Origin: Burkholderiales bacterium RIFCSPLOWO2_12_FULL_65_40
GTDB taxonomy: Bacteria > Pseudomonadota > Gammaproteobacteria > Burkholderiales > Burkholderiaceae_C
Direction of reading: 5' to 3'
Assembly (NCBI GenBank): GCA_001770955.1
Contig: MESL01000031.1
Coordinates: 116,377-180,376 of the forward strand
Length of the DNA: 64,000 nucleotides
Every line of letters starts with the position of its first letter. Position 1 is the first letter of the stretch. The position numbers and the translations under genes were made by a program. Of this stretch, positions 27,542 through 36,482 are shown one piece after another. Under the pieces are notes generated by a model. The model searched no databases and was not told where the DNA came from. It saw nothing but the letters and a program-made list of their open reading frames with translations.

Positions 27542-29071
27542 ATGTCTGAACAGAACCACGCCCCCGCCCCCCATGACGAAAACCAGCTCATCGCCGAGCG
27601 CCGCGACAAGCTGCGCGCCCTGCGCGAGGCACAGGCCCAGGGCAAGGGCGTTGCATTCCCGAACAATTTCAAGCCCGCCCACCAGGCCGTGGCGCTGCAC
27701 GAATCCCACGGCGAGACTGCGGCCGAGACGCTGGACGCCACCCCTGTGCAGGTGAGTGTGGCGGGCCGCATGATGCTCAAGCGCGTGATGGGCAAGGCGA
27801 GTTTTGCCACCGTGCAGGACGCCTCGGGTCGCCTGCAGCTCTACATCACGCGCGACGCGCTGGGCGAAGAGCTGTACGCCGCTTTCAAGCACTGGGACCT
27901 GGGCGACATCGTCGGCGCCGAGGGCTCGCTCATGAAGACCAAGACCGGCGAGCTGTCGGTCAAGGTGACCAGCCTGCGCCTGCTGACCAAGAGCCTGCGC
28001 CCCATGCCCGACAAGTTCCATGGCATCCACGACCAGGAAGTGAAATACCGCCAGCGCTACGTCGACCTGATGACCGACGAGCATGCGCGCAAGCGCTTCG
28101 TGGCACGCAGCAAGGCCGTCAGCAGCATTCGCGACTTCATGGTGCAGCACGGCTTCCTGGAGGTCGAGACGCCCATGCTCCACCCCATTCCGGGCGGTGC
28201 CAACGCCAAGCCCTTCGTGACGCACCACAACGCGCTGGAGCAGGAGATGTACCTGCGCATCGCGCCCGAGCTGTATTTGAAGCGCCTGCTCGTGGGCGGC
28301 TTCGAGCGCGTGTTCGAGATCAACCGCAACTTCCGCAACGAAGGCATCTCGGTGCGCCACAACCCCGAGTTCACGATGATGGAGTTCTATGCAGCCTACT
28401 GGAACTACCAGGACTTGATGGGCTTCACCGAACAGCTCGTGCGCGACGCAGCCCTCAAGGCCGTGGGCACGCTGCAGCTCAGCTACCAGGGCCGCGAGGT
28501 CGATCTGGCCCAGCCTTTCGCACGCCTGACCATCCGTGAGGCCATCTTCCAGTACACCGAGGCGGGCGCCCATGTGGACGATGCCGACTGGCTCATCAGC
28601 GCCCTCAAGAAGCTGGGCATGAGCGAGGAGAAGAACAAGCTCTCCACCCGCAGCCTGGCCAGCCTGCAGGTGCTGTACTTCGAAGAGACGGTGGAAGACA
28701 AGCTGTGGCAGCCCACCTTCATCATGGAGCACCCGACCGAAATCTCGCCGCTGGCACGCGCCAACGATGCGCGCCCCGAGGTCACCGAGCGCTTCGAGCT
28801 CTACATCACGGGTCGGGAGTTCGGCAACGGTTTCAGCGAACTGAACGACGCCGAGGATCAGGCCGCCCGCTTTCACGCCCAGGTGGCCGCCAAAGACAGT
28901 GGTGATGACGAGGCCATGTACTACGACCACGATTTCGTGCGCGCGCTTGAATACGGCATGCCGCCCGCGGGCGGCTGCGGCATCGGTATCGACCGCCTGA
29001 TGATGCTGCTGACCGACAGCCCGAGCATCCGTGACGTGATCCTGTTCCCGGCACTGCGCCGGGAGACCTGA
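27542..29071 (+). CDS. lysS: Lysyl-tRNA synthetase, class II
   Basis: 509 residues, normal length. N-terminal OB-fold anticodon-binding domain (about 60-175); class II motif 2 [15 protein letters not shown] and motif 3 [20 protein letters not shown] near the end. Charges tRNA-Lys using ATP. First of a short same-strand run with a diguanylate cyclase 23 bp later. Confidence 0.98.
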   Translation: MSEQNHAPAPHDENQLIAERRDKLRALREAQAQGKGVAFPNNFKPAHQAVALHESHGETAAETLDATPVQVSVAGRMMLKRVMGKASFATVQDASGRLQLYITRDALGEELYAAFKHWDLGDIVGAEGSLMKTKTGELSVKVTSLRLLTKSLRPMPDKFHGIHDQEVKYRQRYVDLMTDEHARKRFVARSKAVSSIRDFMVQHGFLEVETPMLHPIPGGANAKPFVTHHNALEQEMYLRIAPELYLKRLLVGGFERVFEINRNFRNEGISVRHNPEFTMMEFYAAYWNYQDLMGFTEQLVRDAALKAVGTLQLSYQGREVDLAQPFARLTIREAIFQYTEAGAHVDDADWLISALKKLGMSEEKNKLSTRSLASLQVLYFEETVEDKLWQPTFIMEHPTEISPLARANDARPEVTERFELYITGREFGNGFSELNDAEDQAARFHAQVAAKDSGDDEAMYYDHDFVRALEYGMPPAGGCGIGIDRLMMLLTDSPSIRDVILFPALRRET

Positions 29072-29094
29072 ACCGGCCTGACGGCCCCGCTCCC

Positions 29095-30129
29095 ATGACG
29101 TCCGCCCCGCCCATCGAAACATCTGCCTCCCTGCTGCCACCTATCGGCATGGGACCCCTCTCCGTGCTGGTGGTGGAGGACCAGGATTCCGTGCGCGCGG
29201 CGCTGGTGGGAGAGTTGCGCCATGCCGGCGTGTCCGACGTGCTCGAAGCCCCCAATGGCGATGTGGCACTGCATCTCTTCAAGCTGCGGCGGCCTGATCT
29301 GGTGCTGCTGGACATCCGGCTGCCGGGCAACGACGGCTACTGGGTGGCACAGCAGATGCGCATGGCCGAGCCGGGCGACTGGACGCCCATCATCTTTCTC
29401 TCCGGCCTGGACAACGACCTGGACGTCTGGCGCGGCATCGAGGCCGGTGGCGATGACTACCTCGTCAAACCCGTCAAGCCCATCGTGCTCGTGGCCAAGC
29501 TGCGCGCCATGCGCCGCCTGCTGGACATGCGCCGGCGCCTCGTGGGCCTGACCGAAGAGCTGCACCTGGCCAACCAGCGCCTCAACGAAATGGTCGAGGT
29601 GGACGCCCTCACCGGCCTGGTGAACCGGCGTGGCTTTGACCGCATCCTGCACAGCGAAATCGTGGCGGCGCGGCGCGACGGCACACCCCTCACGCTCATG
29701 CTCTGCGACCTGGACCACTTCAAACGCTACAACGACGCAGCGGGCCATGTGCAGGGCGACAGCTGCCTCAAGGACATTGGCCGCGTGCTGCACGAAGTGT
29801 GCGTGCGCCCGCGTGACGTGGCCTCGCGCTACGGCGGCGAGGAGTTCGCGCTCATCCTGCCCAACACGCCCCGTTCGGGTGCCATGACCTTCGCGCGCGC
29901 CCTGGGCCAGTTGCTGCGGGCACGCGCCATTGCCCACCCAGACTCCCCCCTGGGCGGCGTGCTCACGCTCTCGGGTGGCATCACCACCTGCGTGCCCGAC
30001 GAAAACACCAGCGCCGAAAGCATGATCATGCGCGCCGATCAGGCTCTGTATGCCGCCAAGGCACAGGGGCGCGACCGCTTTTTCAGCTTCGAGATGCAGC
30101 TGGACACAGTGGAGCAGCGACACGGCTGA
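29095..30129 (+). CDS. PleD-like response regulator diguanylate cyclase
   Basis: 344 residues. Receiver domain at about 20-140 with phospho-acceptor D73 (VLLDIRLPG), Thr/Ser in FLSGLD and Lys in LVKPVKP. A coiled linker (about 145-165) leads to a GGDEF domain (DALTGLVNRRGFD onward). The active site is GGEEF at 247-251, and an RxxD inhibitory site (RPRD, 238-241) lies exactly five residues before it. It therefore should make c-di-GMP on phosphorylation and be feedback-inhibited. No sensor kinase is nearby. May influence the adjacent glycan operon or pili (inference). Confidence 0.93.
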   Translation: MTSAPPIETSASLLPPIGMGPLSVLVVEDQDSVRAALVGELRHAGVSDVLEAPNGDVALHLFKLRRPDLVLLDIRLPGNDGYWVAQQMRMAEPGDWTPIIFLSGLDNDLDVWRGIEAGGDDYLVKPVKPIVLVAKLRAMRRLLDMRRRLVGLTEELHLANQRLNEMVEVDALTGLVNRRGFDRILHSEIVAARRDGTPLTLMLCDLDHFKRYNDAAGHVQGDSCLKDIGRVLHEVCVRPRDVASRYGGEEFALILPNTPRSGAMTFARALGQLLRARAIAHPDSPLGGVLTLSGGITTCVPDENTSAESMIMRADQALYAAKAQGRDRFFSFEMQLDTVEQRHG

Positions 30130-30162
30130 CGGACGGATTCCACGCAGCCCCCTGAATGCCCC

Positions 30163-30789
30163 ATGCGACGTTCATTGACCCTCTACCTGCCCGACTGGGC
30201 CCAGGACTGGCTGGAGATCATCGTTCCGGGCGTGCAGATTGCGCTCATCCTGCTGGCCGCCTGGCTGCTGCAGAACCTGCTGGGGCGCCTGCTCACCCGT
30301 GCCGGGCGCCATTACCAGATCCCCCTAGATCTGCAGATGCCCATTCTCGGGCTGGTGCGCTGGACCCTTCTGGCCGCCACCCTGTTGCTGATACTGGAGC
30401 GCCTGGGGGTCTCGGCCACCGTGCTGTGGACCGGCTTCACCGGCTTTGCCACAGTGGGGGCCGTGGCCTTTTTCGCTGCGTGGAGCGTGCTGTCCAACCT
30501 TTTCTGCGCGTTCCTGATTTTCACCGTGGGACCGTTCCGTCTGGGCGACACCATCGAGTTGCTCGATACCGCCGAAAAACCCGGTGCCAAGGGCCGTGTG
30601 GTGGACATCAATCTGCTCTACACCACGCTGGAGGATGCGACCGAAGGACATGGCGGGGCTTTGCTGCAAATCCCCAACACGCTGGTTTTTCAGCGCGTTC
30701 TGCGGCGCTGGGAGCCTGGAACAGCCCCAGCAGCCTCCCAGACGCCAGCCACGCAGGATCCGTTGCAGAACACGTCTTCGGCGCCCTGA
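30163..30789 (+). CDS. Small MscS-family mechanosensitive channel
   Basis: 208 residues, shorter than MscS (about 286). Three hydrophobic segments; the third (VGAVAFFAAWSVLSNLFCAFLIF) is the pore-lining helix, followed by FRLGDTIELLD of the cytoplasmic beta domain and a PNTLVFQRVLRR end. The C-terminal alpha/beta domain is largely missing, replaced by a Pro/Thr/Gln tail; this compact form is seen in other MscS relatives. Stop lies directly before the 269-bp repeat element. Confidence 0.85.
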   Translation: MRRSLTLYLPDWAQDWLEIIVPGVQIALILLAAWLLQNLLGRLLTRAGRHYQIPLDLQMPILGLVRWTLLAATLLLILERLGVSATVLWTGFTGFATVGAVAFFAAWSVLSNLFCAFLIFTVGPFRLGDTIELLDTAEKPGAKGRVVDINLLYTTLEDATEGHGGALLQIPNTLVFQRVLRRWEPGTAPAASQTPATQDPLQNTSSAP

Positions 30790-30807
30790 GAGGGTGTTGA
30801 CGATCTG

Positions 30808-31076
30808 AGAACGTGTTGACGATCTCGCAGGGGCCGCGTTGGAGCGCAATCGGGATGAGTGGATGCTTCGGATGCGCCGTATGGGCTCGTGCCCATGCAA
30901 GCAGGCGGGGCGTCCAATCGCCCGATTTCACTCCAACCCGAAGGGCAGTGGCCTTTGCGGGCGGTCTGCGGCGTTGCGGCGCTTGTGGATAGCCGGGCTA
31001 TCCACTGCGCCCCGCGCCTTGCATCCCATCCCGCAAAGACCGCTGCGCGACCCCTGGGAGATCGTGAACACGTTCT
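30808..31076. repeat. 269-bp highly structured inverted-repeat element
   Basis: This fills most of the 317-bp gap before nagZ. Ends are a 31-bp inverted repeat (30808-30838 and 31046-31076) with two mismatches. Inside are two further hairpins: arms 30838-30854 / 30921-30937 (17 bp, two mismatches) and 30945-30961 / 31030-31046. The second encloses a perfect GTGGATAGC/GCTATCCAC stem at 30985-31005. GTGTTGACGATCT is also directly repeated at 30794-30806 and 30813-30825. No protein is encoded. It looks like a non-autonomous mobile or extragenic structured element. Confidence 0.8.
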
Positions 31077-31106
31077 GAGGCGCCGGCACACGCTGCGCCG
31101 CGCCTT

Positions 31107-32267
31107 TCAGGGCAGCATCTCCAGCGCCTGCAGGTAGGCTGGCTGGAACATCAGGTCATCCCAGGCCAGTGGCAAGGTCTGCGGCAGCAAGGCCACCCGG
31201 CGCGATTCGCTGTCCTGGCTGGGATGCCACTGGCCCTGGGCCTGCTGTGCAGCCAGGCCATCGAGCAATTCATCCACCGCCCGCCCTGCACCCACGCTCT
31301 GGTTGCACAGCAGCACCAGATCACAGCCCGCCTGCAGCGCCGCCACCGCTGCGTCGGTGTAGCCGACCAGCCGCCCGTCGATGCGGCGCGCGCCTTCCAT
31401 GCTCAGGTCATCACTGATGATGGCGCCATCGAAGCCCAGGCGCCCCCGCAGGATGTCATGCAGCCACTTGCGCGAGAAACCGGCCGGGCGCGGGTCCACC
31501 TGCGGGTAAATGACATGCGCGGGCATCACGCTGGTGAGCGTGCTGCGCAACCATGCATAGGGCGCGGCATCGTCCTGCAGGATGGCCTTGAGGCTGCGCC
31601 GGTCCACCGGAATGTCGGTGTGCGAGTCCGCCGCCACAAAGCCATGCCCCGGAAAATGCTTGCCGCAGTGCGCCATGCCGGCCTGCAACAGGCCCTGCAC
31701 CAGGCTTTTGGCCAGCAGTGTGACCACCCGCGGGTCGGCATGGAAAGCGCGGTCGCCGATCACGCCGCTGCGGGAAGCGCCGGGCCGCCCCAAGCTTCCC
31801 GGGCCCCCTTGGGGGGCAGCCAGCGCTTTCGCTGGCGTGGGGGCATCGTCTGGCCAATCGAGGTCCAGCACCGGCGTGAAGGAAAAATCCACGCCACAGG
31901 CGCGCAGCTCGCTGGCCAGCACATAGCCGGCCGCCGTGGCGGCATTGGTGGCCGCCATGGCACCACTGCCCGGGCCGCCCTGGCCATCCTGCATCCACAT
32001 TTCGCCCAGGGCGCGCATGGGCGGCAGGTGGGTGAAGCCATCACTGCGAAAGCGCTGCACGCGCCCGCCTTCGTGGTCCACGCAGATCAGCAGGTCGTCC
32101 CGCACGGCCTTGATGGCGCTAGTGAGTTCCAGCAGCTGGGCGCGGCTCTGCCAGTTGCGGGCAAACAGGATCACGCCACCGGTCAGCGGGTGCGCGAGAC
32201 GGCGGCGGTCGGCGGCGGTGAGTGCCGTGCCGGCCACATCGAGAATGAGAGGGGCGTGTTCCATCAT
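31107..32267 (-). CDS. nagZ: Beta-N-acetylhexosaminidase, cell-wall recycling
   Basis: 386 residues against about 340 usual. Cytoplasmic family 3 glycosidase removing GlcNAc from anhydro-muropeptides. ICVDHEGGRVQRF, KHFPGHG, the catalytic-loop DSH and the nucleophile region IISDDLSMEGA are intact. Between FSFTPVLDLDWP and SGVIGDRAFHADP, normally a few residues apart, sits a Pro/Gly/Ala-rich insert of about 27 residues encoded by a C-rich palindrome (31773-31849). It probably bulges from the barrel edge near the substrate loop. Last gene of the long minus-strand cluster. Confidence 0.94.
   Translation of the reverse strand: MMEHAPLILDVAGTALTAADRRRLAHPLTGGVILFARNWQSRAQLLELTSAIKAVRDDLLICVDHEGGRVQRFRSDGFTHLPPMRALGEMWMQDGQGGPGSGAMAATNAATAAGYVLASELRACGVDFSFTPVLDLDWPDDAPTPAKALAAPQGGPGSLGRPGASRSGVIGDRAFHADPRVVTLLAKSLVQGLLQAGMAHCGKHFPGHGFVAADSHTDIPVDRRSLKAILQDDAAPYAWLRSTLTSVMPAHVIYPQVDPRPAGFSRKWLHDILRGRLGFDGAIISDDLSMEGARRIDGRLVGYTDAAVAALQAGCDLVLLCNQSVGAGRAVDELLDGLAAQQAQGQWHPSQDSESRRVALLPQTLPLAWDDLMFQPAYLQALEMLP
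31773..31849 (-). repeat. Palindromic repeat inserted in frame into nagZ
   Basis: Contains GCCCCCTTGGGGGGC (31804-31818) and the perfect hairpin CCAGCG-CTTT-CGCTGG (31820-31835), followed on the minus strand by the AGCTTGGGGCGGCCCGG block. The same style of palindrome lies between trpA and accD. Translated as DAPTPAKALAAPQGGPGSLG and onward, unlike any NagZ core sequence. Confidence 0.7.
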
Positions 32268-32283
32268 GGGTTAAAAACAGAAA

Positions 32284-32334
32284 ATGCTATTTAATTAATA
32301 GCTACTAGCGCTTTACCATCAAGCGCCAGAGGCC
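32284..32334 (-). repeat. Dispersed palindromic repeat, copy between nagZ and acpS
   Basis: Plus strand AATGCTATTTAATTAATAGC, TACTAGCGCTTTACCATCAA and GCGCCAGAGGCCAATTT. The most complete copy, including the AT-rich palindrome GCTATTTAATTAATAGC outside the core. Its minus-strand sequence supplies the last codons and stop of acpS. Confidence 0.85.
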
Positions 32335-32723
32335 AATTTCTCTACAACACAGAAACTCGCCGCGTAGTCGGATTCATCGGTCACGCTGAGGTGCGCCGTG
32401 AGTGCCCGCGCGTCAAACCACTCCTTGAGCGCACCATGCAGCACGATGACGGGCTGGCCGCTGGGCAGCGACCCCACCTCGCACGCACGCCAGGTCATGG
32501 GCATGCGCATGCCCAGCCCGATGGCCTTGCTGAACGCCTCCTTGGCGGAAAAGCGTGTAGCCAGATAGCGCACGCCGCGCTCGGGCCAGCGCTGGCTGCG
32601 CGCACGCCAGGTGGCCAGCTCGGCCTCGCTCAGCACCTTCTCGGCAAAGCGGTCGCCATGGCGCGCCAGGCTGGCGCGGATGCGGCGCACATCGCAGATG
32701 TCGGTGCCGATGCCGTAGATCAT
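32319..32723 (-). CDS. acpS: Holo-[acyl-carrier-protein] synthase
   Basis: 134 residues. Transfers phosphopantetheine from CoA to Ser37 of AcpP. Starts [15 protein letters not shown] (Mg-binding Asp in GTDI) and has [14 protein letters not shown], the second metal/CoA motif. The ATG at 32723 is canonical; an upstream in-frame ATG at 32762 would add residues encoded by the neighbouring repeat. The last five codons and stop (LASGA) lie in a dispersed repeat, so the C-terminus has been rewritten by it. Confidence 0.95.
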   Translation of the reverse strand: MIYGIGTDICDVRRIRASLARHGDRFAEKVLSEAELATWRARSQRWPERGVRYLATRFSAKEAFSKAIGLGMRMPMTWRACEVGSLPSGQPVIVLHGALKEWFDARALTAHLSVTDESDYAASFCVVEKLASGA

Positions 32724-32730
32724 GAATTTG

Positions 32731-32780
32731 AATAAAAAGTGCTTCCAGCGCTTATGCAGCAAGCGCCAGCAGCTATTACA
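32731..32780 (-). repeat. Dispersed palindromic repeat, copy between acpS and pdxJ
   Basis: AAAAGTGCTTCCAGCGCTTA, TGCAGC, AAGCGCCAGCAGCTATTACA. It occupies nearly the whole 57-bp pdxJ-acpS gap and touches the pdxJ stop codon. Confidence 0.8.
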
Positions 32781-33545
32781 TCAGGAGCAACCCGCATCAA
32801 TGCACGCCTGGTAGGCCTGCACCGTGGCGGCATAGCCCAGCTCCAGCGCATCAGAAATCAGGGCATGGCCGATGGACACCTCCAGCACCCCGGGCACGGT
32901 GCGCACGAAGGCCGCCAGGTTGTCGCGGTTGAGGTCGTGGCCCGCGTTCACACCCAGCCCCGCGTCCAGCGCGGCCTGCGCGGCTGCGCGGTAGCGCTCC
33001 AGCTCGATGGCCTGGCGGCTGGTACCCCAGGCGGCGGCGTAAGGCTCGGTGTAGAGCTCGACACGATCAGCGCCCACAGCGCGGGCCTGGGCCATCTGCG
33101 CAGGCACCGGGTCCATGAACAGGCTCACGCGCACACCCAGCTGCTTGCACTCGGCGATCAGCGGACGCAGGCGCTCGGCATCCTGCGGGAAGCTCCAGCC
33201 GTGGTCGCTGGTGAACTGGTCTTCGCTGTCGGGCACGAAGGTGGCTTGGGTAGGAAGCACCTGGCGGATGAAATCCATCAGGTTCTGCGAGGGATTGCCC
33301 TCGATGTTGTATTCGCGGTCGGGCCAGGCCTTCATCAACTCAGCCAGCGCGTGCACGTCATCGGCGCGGATGTGGCGCTCGTCAGGGCGCGGGTGCACGG
33401 TGATGCCCTGCGCGCCCGCCTGCAGGCACAGCAGTGCCGCGCGCGTGACGCTGGGAATGCCCAAGTGGCGCGTGTTGCGCACCAGCGCAACCTTGTTGAC
33501 GTTGACCGACAGCGCGGTACGGTGTCTGGAAAGAGGTGAATTCAT
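32781..33545 (-). CDS. pdxJ: Pyridoxine 5'-phosphate synthase
   Basis: 254 residues. Condenses 1-deoxyxylulose 5-phosphate with 3-amino-2-oxopropyl phosphate to give PNP. TIM barrel with LSVNVNKVALVRNTR, ITVHPRPDERHIR, the catalytic Glu in YNIEGNPS and the AGHDLN phosphate loop. It lies between recO and acpS, the conserved recO-pdxJ-acpS order. Start follows recO after 25 bp. Confidence 0.97.
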   Translation of the reverse strand: MNSPLSRHRTALSVNVNKVALVRNTRHLGIPSVTRAALLCLQAGAQGITVHPRPDERHIRADDVHALAELMKAWPDREYNIEGNPSQNLMDFIRQVLPTQATFVPDSEDQFTSDHGWSFPQDAERLRPLIAECKQLGVRVSLFMDPVPAQMAQARAVGADRVELYTEPYAAAWGTSRQAIELERYRAAAQAALDAGLGVNAGHDLNRDNLAAFVRTVPGVLEVSIGHALISDALELGYAATVQAYQACIDAGCS

Positions 33546-33570
33546 AAGAACGTAAGCAAAAGTGCCCGCA

Positions 33571-34344
33571 TCAGTTCGGTGACAGCGATTGCATGTCCAT
33601 CATGAACTGGCGCGTCCGCAACAGCGGGCTGCCGCAATGGTATTGCAACAAGGTGCGCAGCTGCGGCTTGAGCTCTGCGGCCAAGGGGGCCACGGCGCGC
33701 AGCAGGTGCGTGAAGTGCGCGCCGTCGTCCAGCGCTGCCTGCAGGGTGCGCCACTGCGTACCGCTCAGGCTGGCGCGCTCCGTGGCCGTGGCGGCGCGCA
33801 ATCCGCCTTCTGCCACCAGGGCATAGCGATGCTGCGGGTCCAAAGTGGTGTAGGTGAGCGTCTGCACATCCAGCGTCGGCAGCAGGCCGATCTCGCGCAG
33901 CAGCTGCAGTTCGAAACTGCGCAGCACGGGTTCCAGCGCTTCGCCATGCTCGCTCGCCAGCACGCGCACCACGTCCGCATAGATGTCGAACAGATGAGCG
34001 TGCGGGTCGTCGCGGGCCAGCAGGCGCAGCAGCAGCTCGTTGAGGTAGATGCCCGCCAGCAGGGCGTCGCCCGTGGGCATGATGTGGCCGCCGACCCATT
34101 CCGCTCCCTTGAGGGTGTGGATGTCGCTCGCGCCCGCGTCGCTTTGCGTCCAGGTCAGGTGCAGCGGCTGCAGCGGCAGCAGCACCGGCCGGAAGTTGGA
34201 GCTGGGCTTCTTGGCCCCCTTGGCCACCAGCGCCGTGCGCCCCTGGTGGCGCGTGAACACCTCCAGGATCAGGCTGGACTCACTCCAGTCGTAGCGGTGC
34301 AGCACAAAGGCGGGTTCGTTGGAAAAACGGCGGGAGGTGGCCAC
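33571..34344 (-). CDS. recO: DNA repair protein RecO
   Basis: 257 residues. Recombination mediator in the RecFOR pathway that helps load RecA on SSB-coated DNA. N-terminal OB fold ([31 protein letters not shown]) then a helical C-terminal domain. No zinc-finger cysteines are visible, normal in many proteobacterial RecO. Neighbours era and pdxJ are the conserved context. Confidence 0.95.
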   Translation of the reverse strand: MATSRRFSNEPAFVLHRYDWSESSLILEVFTRHQGRTALVAKGAKKPSSNFRPVLLPLQPLHLTWTQSDAGASDIHTLKGAEWVGGHIMPTGDALLAGIYLNELLLRLLARDDPHAHLFDIYADVVRVLASEHGEALEPVLRSFELQLLREIGLLPTLDVQTLTYTTLDPQHRYALVAEGGLRAATATERASLSGTQWRTLQAALDDGAHFTHLLRAVAPLAAELKPQLRTLLQYHCGSPLLRTRQFMMDMQSLSPN

Positions 34345-34378
34345 ATTGGCCCTTCAGGCACGGATTGAGCGGGCAGGA

Positions 34379-35395
34379 TTACTCGTAGCCGAACGAGCGC
34401 ACGCGCGCCTCGTCGTCGGCCCAGCCCGAGCGCACCTTGACCCACAGCTCCAGGAAAACCTTGGCATCGAGGAGCTTTTCCAGCTCCTGGCGCGCCTCGG
34501 TTCCAATGCGCTTGAGGCGCTCGCCCTTGTCGCCGATGACCATCATCTTGTGGTTGTCCCGCTCGACGACGATGGTGGCAGCGATCTTCACCAGTCGCTT
34601 GTGCTGTTTGCTGGCCTCTTCCTCGAACTTGTCGATGATGACGGTGGAGGTGTAGGGCAACTCGTCGCCCGTGAAGCGGAACAACTTCTCGCGCACGGTC
34701 TCGGAGGCCAGAAACTTCTCGCTGCGATCGGTCAGCTCGTCCTCGCCGTACCACCAGGGCTGTTCGGGCAGGTATTTCTCGCAAATGCCATAGAGCCGCG
34801 CAATGTCACCCTTGTTCTTGGCCGACATGGGCACGAACTCGGCGAACGGGTGGCGCTCCTGCATGCTCTTGAGCCAGGGCGCGATCTCGGCGCGGCGGTG
34901 CACGTTGTCGAGCTTGTTGGCGATGAGCAGCGTGGGGATGCCGGGTTTGAACAGGCTCAATACCTTGGCATCGGCCAGCGTGAAGCTGCCCGCCTCGACC
35001 ACGAACAGGATCAGGTCCACATCGCCGATGGCGCCCATCACGGTCTTGTTGAGCGACTTGTTCAGAGCGGTGGCGTGGCGGGTCTGGAAGCCCGGCGTAT
35101 CGACAAACACGAACTGCGTCTGTCCCATGGTCCGGATGCCGGTGATGCGGTGGCGCGTAGTCTGCGCCTTGCGCGAGGTGATGCTGATTTTCTGGCCCAC
35201 CAACGCGTTGAGCAGCGTGGATTTGCCCACATTGGGCTTGCCGACGATGGCGATCACGCCGCAGCGCTGGCCCTCAACGTCTGTTGCGGCACCGGCCGGC
35301 CGGGCTGCGGCCAGCATGGCTTCCAGGTCATTTTGGCCTTCAGCGCCCGATTCGTTTGCGCTGTCAGCTACATTTTTTGTAGCATCTTCATTCAT
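34379..35395 (-). CDS. era: GTPase Era
   Basis: 338 residues against about 300 usual. Ribosome-assembly GTPase binding the 3' end of 16S rRNA. G1 [10 protein letters not shown]3 DTPGF, G4 NKLD and the C-terminal KH domain with [17 protein letters not shown] are intact. About 45 extra N-terminal residues precede [12 protein letters not shown]. The first part ([10 protein letters not shown]) is encoded by a dispersed-repeat-like sequence. ATG overlaps the rnc stop (ATGA), indicating coupling. Confidence 0.96.
   Translation of the reverse strand: MNEDATKNVADSANESGAEGQNDLEAMLAAARPAGAATDVEGQRCGVIAIVGKPNVGKSTLLNALVGQKISITSRKAQTTRHRITGIRTMGQTQFVFVDTPGFQTRHATALNKSLNKTVMGAIGDVDLILFVVEAGSFTLADAKVLSLFKPGIPTLLIANKLDNVHRRAEIAPWLKSMQERHPFAEFVPMSAKNKGDIARLYGICEKYLPEQPWWYGEDELTDRSEKFLASETVREKLFRFTGDELPYTSTVIIDKFEEEASKQHKRLVKIAATIVVERDNHKMMVIGDKGERLKRIGTEARQELEKLLDAKVFLELWVKVRSGWADDEARVRSFGYE
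35358..35386 (-). repeat. Dispersed-repeat-like segment in the era N-terminal extension
   Basis: Minus-strand GATGCTACAAAAAATGTAGC, TGACAGCGC closely matches the trpF and fabD internal copies. Codes for [10 protein letters not shown], in the same reading frame as the other two. Confidence 0.6.
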
Positions 35396-36075
35396 GGGTG
35401 TCTTGCTTTCAATGTGGCCAGCATGGCCGTCGCGGCAGACTGCTCGCCGGCACGGCGTGAACCGCCAATACCGCGCTCGGTGAGCGACAGTTCAGGAATG
35501 GCGCATTCCACGTCAAAGGTCTGCTTGTGCGCCGCGCCCACGGTGCCCACCACACGGTACTGGGGCAACTGCATTTTGCGGCCCTGCAGCCACTCCTGCA
35601 ATGCGGTCTTGGCATCCTTGGCCGCCGCCTGCATCTGGGGATTGATTTCGACCGCCTCGAACAGTCGGTGCACCAAGGCCTCGGCCGGGGTGTACCCCGC
35701 ATCCAGATAGATGGCGCCGATGACGGCTTCGAGGGCATCGGCCAGGATGGAGGGGCGCTTGTGACCGCCCGAGCGCGATTCGCCCTCCCCCAGCCGCAAC
35801 ACCTCGGGCAGCCGCAGACCCAGGGCCAACTGGTGCAGGGTGTCCTGCTTGACCATGTTGGCACGCACCCGCGACAGATCGCCTTCGGGCTGCGCACTCA
35901 ACCGCCGATACAGCAGGCTGGCGACCGCCAGATTGAGCACGGAATCTCCCAGAAACTCCAGTCGCTCGTTGTGGTCGGCGCTGAAACTGCGGTGCGTCAC
36001 GGCGCGCTGCAGCAGCGCGGGGTCAGAGAACAGATACTGCAGCCGTGACTGCAGCGAAGCAAGAGCGGGTGGCAC
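35392..36075 (-). CDS. rnc: Ribonuclease III
   Basis: 227 residues. Double-strand-specific endonuclease for rRNA precursors and structured mRNAs. Catalytic signature [11 protein letters not shown] near residue 40, the second acidic site in [15 protein letters not shown], and a C-terminal dsRNA-binding domain ([18 protein letters not shown] onward). Directly abuts the DUF4845 gene upstream and overlaps era downstream. Confidence 0.97.
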   Translation of the reverse strand: MPPALASLQSRLQYLFSDPALLQRAVTHRSFSADHNERLEFLGDSVLNLAVASLLYRRLSAQPEGDLSRVRANMVKQDTLHQLALGLRLPEVLRLGEGESRSGGHKRPSILADALEAVIGAIYLDAGYTPAEALVHRLFEAVEINPQMQAAAKDAKTALQEWLQGRKMQLPQYRVVGTVGAAHKQTFDVECAIPELSLTERGIGGSRRAGEQSAATAMLATLKARHP

Positions 36076-36441
36076 CTATTTGGTCGACTCTTCAAAACGG
36101 TAGACAAGGTAAGCAGGGCCTGCCAGAGCAATTTCGCGCGAATACTTGAACGACACGACAACCTTGTCGCCGCGCTTGGTCACTTCGAGATCCTTGCCCT
36201 GAATGGAAGAGATGTCGTCAATCTGAGCTGCTTTGTCAAAAAGCGCCCGAACATCGGGTACGGTAGCCCCCTCTCTTGCGGCCTTGGTTGCCGCCTTCTG
36301 AATCGCCTGGTACTCCAAAAAAATCGGTATCGACTGCCCGCCGATGGCAAAAGCAGCCACAGCGATCAGGCCGATGAAAATGACGCCAATGAACGACAGG
36401 CCACGCTGACGCGCCCGGCTGGCTGTATGGTAAACATGCAT
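36076..36441 (-). CDS. DUF4845 membrane protein
   Basis: 121 residues, one N-terminal membrane segment (GLSFIGVIFIGLIAVAAFAI) preceded by RQRG, which superficially resembles a type IV prepilin leader, then a small periplasmic domain. The family is found between lepB and rnc in beta- and gammaproteobacteria; function unknown. Its stop directly abuts the rnc start. Co-transcription with lepB suggests an envelope role (inference). Confidence 0.88.
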   Translation of the reverse strand: MHVYHTASRARQRGLSFIGVIFIGLIAVAAFAIGGQSIPIFLEYQAIQKAATKAAREGATVPDVRALFDKAAQIDDISSIQGKDLEVTKRGDKVVVSFKYSREIALAGPAYLVYRFEESTK

Positions 36442-36482
36442 AACCTATCCCCTCTATGGTTGTGGGCCGCTTCTGGGGCGGC

